Assembly (NCBI GenBank): GCA_016763255.1
Contig: JAESUA010000333.1
Span: 1-22,730 of the forward strand
Source: Magnetovibrio sp.
Lineage (GTDB): Bacteria > Pseudomonadota > Alphaproteobacteria > Rhodospirillales > Magnetovibrionaceae
Length of the DNA stretch: 22,730 nt
Reading direction: 5' to 3'
Below the pieces are notes generated by a model. It saw only the letters and a list, made by a program, of their open reading frames with translations, had not been told where the DNA came from and made no database searches. Shown piece by piece: positions 1 to 6,059 of this stretch (its first letter is position 1; the number at the start of each line of letters is the position of its first letter). A program made the position numbers and the translations under genes.

Positions 1-417
1 CTGTCTGGCGGTACGGGAAACGATACCCTGTACGGCGGTAACGGTAACGACAACCTGTCCGGTGGCGCGGATAACGACACCTTGTGGGGAGGCACAGGCC
101 TAGACATCTTGGACGGCGGTACCGGCAGCGACTGGTACGTGCATGAAAATACCGGCATGTCATATGTGTTTGACAGCAGCGGCGTGCAAGACGTCATCAA
201 GTTCTCCACGGTTACTAACGACCAGATGAATTTTTCTTATTTCGGTACCAGCAATGAACATTTGCGGGTCTATACGAACGCCGACATCGCCGACAACGGC
301 ATCGTTGACGATGGTGCTGTGATTTGGAACTTCTTCTCCGACGGTCCGGCTGCCGACCGCGTGGAATGGGTTGTGGACCAAAATGACGTCGGGTGGTTCA
401 TCAGCGGCTGGGCCTAA
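1..417 (+). CDS. C-terminal end of an RTX (hemolysin-type calcium-binding) secreted protein, 5'-partial
   Basis: The reading frame is open from the first base and ends at TAA 415-417, so only the last 138 residues are visible. The first 40 or so residues are about five glycine/aspartate nonapeptides of the form GGxGxDxLx, for example LSGGTGNDT and LYGGNGNDN. In the RTX family these bind Ca2+ and fold into a beta-roll outside the cell. The remaining 95 residues lack repeats and end with WFISGWA; in this family the uncleaved type I secretion signal lies at this end. A type I ABC transporter and adaptor follow on the same strand (1873-4973) and are the obvious exporter. The activity of the full protein (protease, lipase, adhesin or other) cannot be told from this fragment. 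Confidence 0.87.
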   Translation: MSGGTGNDTLYGGNGNDNLSGGADNDTLWGGTGLDILDGGTGSDWYVHENTGMSYVFDSSGVQDVIKFSTVTNDQMNFSYFGTSNEHLRVYTNADIADNGIVDDGAVIWNFFSDGPAADRVEWVVDQNDVGWFISGWA

Positions 418-444
418 GCAGAATAGGCTTCCAATTGACGTGTG

Positions 445-467
445 CGGGGTCGGCAAAACCGGCCCCG
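445..467 (+). terminator. Stem-loop after the RTX gene, possible terminator
   Basis: The arms CGGGGTCGG (445-453) and CCGGCCCCG (459-467) pair over 9 bp with one G-T wobble, around the loop CAAAA. The hairpin starts 28 bases after the RTX stop codon. No U-run follows, so it would be a poor intrinsic terminator and may only protect the 3' end of the transcript. The rest of the 418-670 gap shows no gene. Confidence 0.35.
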
Positions 468-670
468 GCATACCTCATTATAAGCCCCCCCATCGTTTCG
501 ACATGCAGCTGTAAAATATTGCGTCCGTGGGCTGTATTTTTCGCCACACGTCAGCGAATGATAAGCACATACCATAATTGATTAAGTGCCCATTAATGCA
601 ATCACTGATACAATATCTTTTGTGCGGTTCCACCTTTACCACTCCCGCAGTGTTTCAAGGATAATGCGTC

Positions 671-1687
671 ATGGATATCAATACGAGTGCCGGCACCTTG
701 TACAACCAATACCAAAGCCTGATCACCCGCTTCAAAAGCGGCGAGATCGATTATAAGGAGGCATTGGATGAACATCGCACCTTGTCACCACAAACACGGG
801 AGATGATAGGCACGGGCGCGATTTCGGGGCCCTTGAGCAGTAGCCCGGTGTTGGTCACAATTTCGTCGGAAACACTGGCCAGAATTGAGGCACACCTTGC
901 CACTGGTGGCGACCCTGGGGCGAGCGATTATCGCCTCGCGACACAAACATATGAGGCCACGACTACTGGTGACACTCAAAGTATCGAAAACGAAGGCGTA
1001 ACACTGAGTTTTAACCGCCGCATTGACCCGGGGGCAGCCGTCTCCTTAGCTGATAAAATGATCCCCCGTGACGGTGATATTAACCCAACTTTTCATGATT
1101 TCGATCGAACCATCCGCCGCTCCTATAACGACGAAGCCGCAGTTCCGTTGAAGGCATACGCCCTGGAACACAAAAATGAATGGATGTCCGCAGCGAATGA
1201 ACTGCACATTCCCGTGAGCGACTACATGTTTCAGTCTTCTGTTTTCCAACATATTTCCAATATCCCCGTGACCAGCTGGAACAACATCACCCTGGATGAG
1301 CCCAACTCCGAAGCTGAGCGTATCTTCCGCCACATCGCCAACCCGCAGGAAATTGCACAATTCGACGCCCAGATGGCGCCCCAAAAGCAAGAGTTCGAGG
1401 CCCTCAAGGAGGCCCTCAAGGAAGAACGTATTATGCGACAAATTGAGGGATTAACTTCAGCCCTTGCGAGTGTTGCAGAGTCCTTGATGAATTTCGCAAA
1501 CAAGCGTGAAGCGTTGGAAACTGCGGGACTGACGGCCGAAGATATGAACGGGGTGATGTTGAACCGTTCCGAAGACGGTATCTACACCGTAACCTCCCAA
1601 ACTGATAAAGCCGCAGCCATCGAAACCGCAATCAATAACAATCCGGAGCTGCGAGCCATGTACGAGGCCAGGTGGCATCGTACATAA
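671..1687 (+). CDS. Hypothetical protein, 338 aa, between the RTX gene and the type I secretion genes
   Basis: I do not recognise the family. The ATG at 671 has a good ribosome-binding site, AAGGA (657-661), nine bases upstream. There is no signal peptide, transmembrane segment or cysteine cluster, and the protein looks soluble. The N-terminal 50 residues look helical. The middle (about 60-200) is mixed, with a run of Thr/Ser and acidic residues. A charged helical stretch around residues 233-280, beginning QKQEFEALKEALKEER, could form a coiled coil. The start motif MDINTSAGTLYNQYQSL vaguely recalls flagellar or secreted-effector N-termini, but that is only an impression. It lies 250 bp after the RTX gene and about 185 bp before the ABC gene, which seems to have its own promoter. 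It could be a secreted substrate, a chaperone or an unrelated passenger gene. Confidence 0.75.
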   Translation: MDINTSAGTLYNQYQSLITRFKSGEIDYKEALDEHRTLSPQTREMIGTGAISGPLSSSPVLVTISSETLARIEAHLATGGDPGASDYRLATQTYEATTTGDTQSIENEGVTLSFNRRIDPGAAVSLADKMIPRDGDINPTFHDFDRTIRRSYNDEAAVPLKAYALEHKNEWMSAANELHIPVSDYMFQSSVFQHISNIPVTSWNNITLDEPNSEAERIFRHIANPQEIAQFDAQMAPQKQEFEALKEALKEERIMRQIEGLTSALASVAESLMNFANKREALETAGLTAEDMNGVMLNRSEDGIYTVTSQTDKAAAIETAINNNPELRAMYEARWHRT

Positions 1688-1750
1688 GCCCCAATACAAG
1701 CCACCTCATAAATTGCAAAAATGGATTTTGAACCACATAACAAAGTTAGA

Positions 1751-1779
1751 TTGTTATGATTGTGTGATATATATATAAG
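1751..1779 (+). promoter_or_regulatory. Candidate sigma-70 promoter for the type I secretion genes
   Basis: TTGTTA (1751-1756) and TATAAG (1774-1779) are separated by 17 bases and sit in an alternating AT tract (about 1766-1778). They lie in the gap after the 338-aa gene and would start transcription near 1786, about 87 bases before the ATG at 1873. This is a consensus match by eye only. Confidence 0.35.
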
Positions 1780-1872
1780 CTTCGTTAAGTTGTGCGCCTT
1801 GTTTGGACCCGATCGTACTGTTTAGGGAATCTACGTTGCGGACGGTGTTCAAACATTAAGGGTAAACTTTTC

Positions 1873-3621
1873 ATGCGACCGTATTTAAACGCCCTGCGCC
1901 GCCATTTTGGGGTGGTTGTGGTTTTTAGCGTTGTCATCAACATTCTGGTGATGGCCAGCCCGCTGTACATGCTGCAACTTTATGACCGGGTGTTGGCCAG
2001 CCGTAGCGTTGAAACGCTGATTCCACTGACGGCGATCACGGCGTTTTTGCTGTTGGTGATGGCCGCCTTGGACGTTTTGCGCGCCAAATTGTTGGTCCGT
2101 GCCGGGACGGTTTTGCATGAGCGCATCGCCATGCGCTTGTTCGACACCGTGTTGCAGCGCACCTCCTCCCATCCCCAAGAACCCAGCCGTGAAGCGCAAA
2201 AAGATCTGCATGATATTCGTCAGTTCGTTTCCGGCAATGGGCTGATCGCGTTGATCGACGCGCCCTGGGCGGTGGTGTTTATGGCGATCATCTTTTTGAT
2301 GCACCCCTTGTTGGGCGCGGTGGCATTTGTCGGCGCGGTGGCGTTGCTGATCATAGCGACCCTGGCCGAATTTACGACCCGCGCTAAATTGCAAGATTCA
2401 CGCGCCGCAACGATGCGTGCGGAAAAATCCATGAACGAAGGGGTGCGCAATGCCGACACCCTGCGCGTCATGGGCATGGTGCCCGCCATGGGGCGCATTT
2501 GGCGTGAGCGCCAGGACCATGCGGTGCTGTCTCAAGACCAAGTGAGCGATCGCCTTAACACCTTGACGGCGATGAGCAAATCCATCCGACTGTTGCTGCA
2601 AATGGCGATGCTGGGCACCGGAGCGTGGCTGGCGTTGGCCCAGGAAATCACCCCCGGGTTGATGATTGCGGGCTCTATCATCATGGCCCGCGCGCTGGCC
2701 CCGGTAGAACAGATGCTGGTGGCGTGGCGCAGTTTATCCGCCGCGCGGCGCGGCTACCAACGGCTGGATTTGTTGTTTACTGCGGTGCCCGAAACCGAGC
2801 CCGCCATGGCCTTGCCCGCCCCCGCCGCGAAATTGATGGTCAAAGCTTTGTTTGGTGGGCCGCCGGGCAACACCGCCCCAGTTGTAAAAAGCGTCAACTT
2901 TGGCTTAGGACCGGGCACGGTGTTGGGCATCGTCGGGCCAAGTGCTGCGGGCAAATCAACATTGGCGCGGTTGCTGGTGGGCGCGTGGCCGACCTTGTCC
3001 GGTGAGGTGCGGCTGGACGGTATCGATGTTGGCAGTTTGTATTCGAGGGATCTGGGACGATACATCGGATATTTACCGCAAGAGGTTGAATTGTTTGAGG
3101 GCACCGTACACGAAAACATTTCGCGTTTTTCAGGTGGCGTATCTGAAGCAACCGTGCGCGCCGCCAAATTGGCGGGCATTCACGACATGATCTTGCAATT
3201 TCCCCAAGGCTACGACACCACCATCGGCCCCAAGGGCGTGGTCCTGTCTGGCGGACAAAAACAACGCATTGCGATGGCGCGGGCCTTTTATGGCGACCCG
3301 GTTTTGATTGTCATGGATGAACCGGACTCTCACCTTGACGAAGCCGGACAAGGGGCGCTGGTGCGGGCCCTACGTGAATTGAAAAAAGACGGTCGCATCG
3401 TCGTCGTTACCACCCACAGGGGGACCATGATGAGCGCGATTGACCGCCTGATGGTGCTGCGCGACGGACACGTCGATTTATTGGGACCCACCCAAGATGT
3501 GCTGGCAAAGGTGCGGGCGGGGGCTGCATCTCAGAAAAAGAAAGCTCCCCAACGCGAAACAATACCGGAGCCGCCTATCGTTTCCGCGGACACGCCAGAA
3601 CCCGCGCAGGTGCCACAATGA
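1873..3621 (+). CDS. Type I secretion system permease/ATPase (PrtD/HlyB-type ABC transporter)
   Basis: Inner-membrane ABC exporter half-transporter, predicted to power one-step export of the RTX substrate through an adaptor and an outer-membrane channel. The N-terminal ~300 residues form the exporter membrane domain; the opening segment (SVVINILVMASPLYMLQLYDRVL, residues 18-40) is typical of the PrtD group. There is no N-terminal C39 peptidase domain. The ATPase domain has Walker A GPSAAGKST (355-363), signature LSGGQKQR (458-465), Walker B VLIVMDEP (477-484) and switch His515, all intact. Length (582 aa) is usual. A GTG at 1792 would add 27 residues not found in the family. The ATG at 1873 has a GGGTAA-type ribosome site and gives the expected N-terminus. 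The stop overlaps the adaptor start (ATGA), so the two are translationally coupled. Confidence 0.95.
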   Translation: MRPYLNALRRHFGVVVVFSVVINILVMASPLYMLQLYDRVLASRSVETLIPLTAITAFLLLVMAALDVLRAKLLVRAGTVLHERIAMRLFDTVLQRTSSHPQEPSREAQKDLHDIRQFVSGNGLIALIDAPWAVVFMAIIFLMHPLLGAVAFVGAVALLIIATLAEFTTRAKLQDSRAATMRAEKSMNEGVRNADTLRVMGMVPAMGRIWRERQDHAVLSQDQVSDRLNTLTAMSKSIRLLLQMAMLGTGAWLALAQEITPGLMIAGSIIMARALAPVEQMLVAWRSLSAARRGYQRLDLLFTAVPETEPAMALPAPAAKLMVKALFGGPPGNTAPVVKSVNFGLGPGTVLGIVGPSAAGKSTLARLLVGAWPTLSGEVRLDGIDVGSLYSRDLGRYIGYLPQEVELFEGTVHENISRFSGGVSEATVRAAKLAGIHDMILQFPQGYDTTIGPKGVVLSGGQKQRIAMARAFYGDPVLIVMDEPDSHLDEAGQGALVRALRELKKDGRIVVVTTHRGTMMSAIDRLMVLRDGHVDLLGPTQDVLAKVRAGAASQKKKAPQRETIPEPPIVSADTPEPAQVPQ

Positions 3622-4973
3622 CAAAATCAGGAATGCCGGTTGTTGGCCATACGCAAAATATGAACATGTCTCCCCCCAGCACGTACGCAACGGCACGCTC
3701 TTCGAAACGTATCATGTTGGTTGGGGTGTCGATCATCATCGTCTTGGTCGGCGGCTTCGGCAGCTGGGCGAGCTTTGCACCCTTAGGCAGCGGCGTGATG
3801 GCACAAGGCGTGGTCGTGGCGGAAGGCAACCGCAGCACTGTGCAGCACCTTGAAGGCGGCATTATCAAACAAATTCTCGTTGAAGAGGGCGATGTTGTCG
3901 TCGCCGGTCAAGTGTTGGTGCAATTGGATGACGTGCAGACACGGGCCAAGCTTGGCTCTCTTCAAGCCGAATACGATGGCTATCAGGCCCGGAATGCAAG
4001 ATTGATTGCGGAGCAAGGCAATCAGCCAGAGATTAACTTCTCCGATGATCTTCTCGGGCGAATTCATGATCAGCGTGTTCGTGACATCATATCCGGTGAA
4101 ACGACCCTGTTTAAGGAACGACGTTCCGCGCTCGCCATATCCCTGGAAATGATTGCGCAACAACGGGCACTTTATGAACGTCATGCGTCTGGTTCTCAAG
4201 CCCAGATTGACTCCAGAAAGATCCAGCTCTCCATCATCCAGGAAGAATTAACAGGCTTAGAGAAATTGTTCGTCAATGGTCATGTGGCCAAGACACGATT
4301 GTTAAAACTCAAACGTGAAATTGCGCGCCTGGAAGGCGATGTCGGTGAAAAAGAATCTCAAGTCGCCCAAGCCCAAATCAAACTTATTGAATCAAAGGTA
4401 GAAGAAATTCAAACCAAAACCGAATTTCGAAAGGAAGTGATTTCGGAACTTCGCGAAGTTCAAGGCAGGTTATTCGATCTAGAAGAGCGAATTTTGGCGA
4501 GCAAAGACACCTTGAAACGGCTCGACATTCGCGCCCCAAGGGGGGGGGCGATTCTCGACCTTCAGTTTCATGCTGTCAATGCCGTGGTCATGTCCGGAAA
4601 ACCTATTCTCGACATTGTCCCTATGGGCAAAGCATTGATCATCGATGCAAAAATAAGCCCCAATGATATTGATAATGTTCTGGTCGGCGCTCAAGCCGAA
4701 GTGCGTTTTCCAGCTTTTCGTCAAAGAACAACCCCATCAATATTCGGGTCGGTGGTGATGGTTTCTGCCGATACGCTTATGAACCCAACGACAAACGAGC
4801 CATACTACACGGCCCGAGTGATTGTTAACGAAGAAGAGCGCATTCAACTGAGGCAAAAGCAACTGGTTCCCGGAATGCTCGCGGATGTAACCGTGAAATC
4901 GGGGGAGAGAACACTCATCGAATATTTACTTGAGCCGCTAACGGATGTTCTTGCGCGGTCCTTCAAAGAGTAA
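3618..4973 (+). CDS. Type I secretion periplasmic adaptor, HlyD/PrtE family
   Basis: Membrane-fusion protein that links the ABC exporter to an outer-membrane TolC-type channel. It has a short cytoplasmic N-terminus, one membrane anchor at about residues 33-52 (IMLVGVSIIIVLVGGF) and a biotinyl-lipoyl-like half-motif with HLEGGIIKQILVEEGD (about 79-94). A long coiled-coil hairpin follows (about 110-300), then the second lipoyl half (IRAPRGGAILDL) and a beta-barrel C-terminus. Length, 451 aa, is normal for the family. The ATG overlaps the TGA of the ABC gene, giving a two-gene operon. A run of nine G (4540-4548) falls in the second lipoyl half and is a possible slippage site. No channel gene follows. 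The only TolC homologue in the window is at 15935, in another operon. Confidence 0.95.
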   Translation: MTKSGMPVVGHTQNMNMSPPSTYATARSSKRIMLVGVSIIIVLVGGFGSWASFAPLGSGVMAQGVVVAEGNRSTVQHLEGGIIKQILVEEGDVVVAGQVLVQLDDVQTRAKLGSLQAEYDGYQARNARLIAEQGNQPEINFSDDLLGRIHDQRVRDIISGETTLFKERRSALAISLEMIAQQRALYERHASGSQAQIDSRKIQLSIIQEELTGLEKLFVNGHVAKTRLLKLKREIARLEGDVGEKESQVAQAQIKLIESKVEEIQTKTEFRKEVISELREVQGRLFDLEERILASKDTLKRLDIRAPRGGAILDLQFHAVNAVVMSGKPILDIVPMGKALIIDAKISPNDIDNVLVGAQAEVRFPAFRQRTTPSIFGSVVMVSADTLMNPTTNEPYYTARVIVNEEERIQLRQKQLVPGMLADVTVKSGERTLIEYLLEPLTDVLARSFKE

Positions 4974-5021
4974 CCGCATCTAAGATAGCTTTCGGATAAT
5001 CTCCCCCCATACCACGCACAA

Positions 5022-5043
5022 ACCGTTTAAAGTTTTAGGCGGT
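5022..5043 (+). terminator. Hairpin after the secretion adaptor gene, possible terminator
   Basis: ACCGTTTAA (5022-5030) pairs with TTAGGCGGT (5035-5043) around AGTT, a 9-bp stem with two G-T wobbles. It begins 48 bases after the adaptor stop. An outer pair, CTCCCC (5001-5006) with GGGGAG (5055-5060), could enclose it. No strong U-run follows, so function is uncertain. Confidence 0.3.
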
Positions 5044-5065
5044 AATTTCATAAAGGGGAGTCCCA

Positions 5066-5136
5066 CTGTGCCAAAACTGTGCCATGCCCAGTCCGATTCA
5101 GTCCGTTTTAATCAACTTTATTCGGAAAATGGCACA
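5066..5136 (+). repeat. Three TGTGCCA boxes beside the tRNA remnant
   Basis: CTGTGCCA occurs twice as direct repeats 11 bp apart (5066-5073 and 5077-5084). The inverted form ATGGCACA lies at 5129-5136, making an 8-bp inverted pair with 5078-5085. They sit 50-120 bp to the left of the tRNA-Thr fragment. Such spacing suits arm-type binding sites of a recombinase or a regulator at the end of an integrated element, but that role is inferred. No gene is visible in 4974-5186. Confidence 0.4.
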
Positions 5137-5186
5137 ACAGCACCCGAACAACGCATTGATTTAACTGCTATTTTATTTGAACTGGC

Positions 5187-5234
5187 CCCTTGGTAAGGGT
5201 GAGGCCGACAGTTCGATTCTGTCCGGCGGCACCA
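5187..5234 (+). other. 3' fragment of tRNA-Thr(GGT), probable attachment-site remnant
   Basis: The 48 bases match standard tRNA positions 29-76: loop TTGGTAA with anticodon GGT, half of the anticodon stem (CCC/GGG), variable loop AGGCC, a perfect 5-bp T-stem (GACAG/CTGTC) enclosing TTCGATT, acceptor strand CGGCGGC, then A and CCA. The bases at positions 27 and 28 no longer pair with 42 and 43. Upstream there is no D-arm and no GCCGCCG acceptor strand, so this is not a functional tRNA. Tyrosine recombinases commonly use exactly this anticodon-to-CCA block as att site. The fragment is therefore most simply the end of an element integrated at a tRNA-Thr gene lying outside the window to the left. 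Confidence 0.8.
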
Positions 5235-5317
5235 TTTCTTTAAAATCAATACGTTATATATCTTGTTTCGGTAGTGGACCACCTAGGGGGTCAAATACCG
5301 TGCATAATCTTGCATGT

Positions 5318-5657
5318 CTGACGCGTTCTCGACATGACACTTACTATTTTCGTTGGCCGATACCACAAGCCATACATCCCCATGGCCCGTTTTATCGCGG
5401 CTTACGGTCTGTACATCTCTCCGGGCAGCCAACCTCATCACACATTCAAGGCTGAGCTTGTACGAGCCCACGGAGCTTATTGTGAAGAGGTCTTGGAATA
5501 CGACCGCTCTCTGGATGACGACCAGTTTCCCCCGGCTTTAGATTTGACCGCCCCGACCAGCAAAATCATTAATGCAGCTTGGTCTATCGTTGTTGTCACA
5601 GCAAGAACCGGAACATCAAATATTAAATTTAGCGTGGTGCGCGATAAGAGCTCTTAA
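5318..5657 (+). pseudogene. Decayed phage-type integrase N-terminus
   Basis: Frame 2 codons from 5318 read LTRSRHDTYYFRWPIPQAI and continue to HPHG. This resembles the conserved N-terminal region (RHxTYYFRxxIP) of alphaproteobacterial tyrosine integrases with a DUF6538-type domain. The similarity then appears to move to frame 3 (about 5388-5525), with PHHTFKAELVRAHGAYCEE followed by an acidic helix, ending at TAA 5655-5657. A frameshift near 5386 would join the parts. The catalytic C-terminal domain with its R-H-R-Y residues is absent, so the gene is dead. It starts 85 bp after the tRNA fragment and points away from it, the usual position of an element's own integrase. The match is from memory of the family, hence moderate confidence. 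Confidence 0.5.
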
Positions 5658-5703
5658 TACGCTGCTGCTGAAAAAAACAGAGATGGTTTAAGGAATGTAA
5701 ATA

Positions 5704-5809
5704 GCACTATTTGTGCGAGACCAGCTCCGTGAATCACATCCTATGGCAGTGATTGATGTGTATGCCTGCAGCTCCAGGCATGTCATTTAGAATGGAAATG
5801 AGGGAGCTG
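5704..5809 (+). other. Segment with competing hairpins, candidate structured RNA or regulatory leader
   Basis: Several arms can pair in alternative ways. ATGCCTG (5762-5768) pairs with CAGGCAT (5775-5781) around CAGCTC. CACATC (5735-5740) can pair with GATGTG (5755-5760), while the overlapping AATCAC (5732-5737) can pair with GTGATT (5749-5754). CAGCTCC occurs twice (5722-5728 and 5769-5775) and both copies complement GGAGCTG (5803-5809). A small GCAC/GTGC hairpin lies at 5704-5716. This matches no RNA family I know, and it could be decayed element DNA. Confidence 0.25.
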
Positions 5810-5963
5810 CTTTAGGTGAGATGGTCGCATTTTAAGCGAGATTAATGACATAAACGCAACGCTACGGGTGATTGAGGCTGGTTCTTAAGGACCATTGCGG
5901 GGGGTACCTATCATTGGTTGTTTTGTTGCGGTCACTAGTTAAAAATGACGACAAGCCGTACAT

Positions 5964-5991
5964 TTGAATTACTTTAATATTTTATTATTAT
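5964..5991 (+). promoter_or_regulatory. Candidate promoter of the surface-protein/export operon
   Basis: TTGAAT (5964-5969) and TATTAT (5986-5991) are 16 bases apart within an AT-rich tract that stands out from its surroundings. This would place a start near 6000 and a leader of about 60 bases before ATG 6060. Alternative -10 boxes exist in the same tract, so the exact position is uncertain. Confidence 0.25.
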
Positions 5992-6059
5992 TAATACTAA
6001 GTTGCGGATATAAGCATTGATCTTTTTTGAGCGCAGGGTGCTCATGGTTGTGGGGTGAA

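Larger units (their letters stand above)
5658..6059 (+). other. Non-coding leader region upstream of the giant surface-protein gene
   Basis: No convincing gene is present in these 402 bases. The left part (5704-5809) is rich in pairing segments, described separately. The middle has a short near-palindrome GGTTCTTAAGGACC at about 5880-5893. From 5961 the sequence becomes very AT-rich and holds the promoter candidate. The true start of the next gene is ATG 6060, preceded by GTGGGGTGAA. Confidence 0.5.

Noticed and set aside
393..581. Small plus-strand open frame overlapping the RTX end
   Set aside because: It overlaps the real gene in another frame, runs through the stem-loop, and has no ribosome site or recognisable product.
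1792..1872. GTG start giving a 27-residue N-terminal extension of the ABC transporter
   Set aside because: The extra residues do not resemble the family, the GTG has no ribosome site, and it lies almost at the predicted transcription start. ATG 1873 gives the family N-terminus.
5187..5234. A complete, functional tRNA-Thr gene
   Set aside because: The 5' acceptor strand, D-arm and half of the anticodon stem are absent from the upstream sequence.
6027..6059. TTG start for the giant surface protein
   Set aside because: The upstream bases are a T-run without a ribosome site. ATG 6060, preceded by GTGGGG, directly opens the conserved short segment before the LEPR motif.
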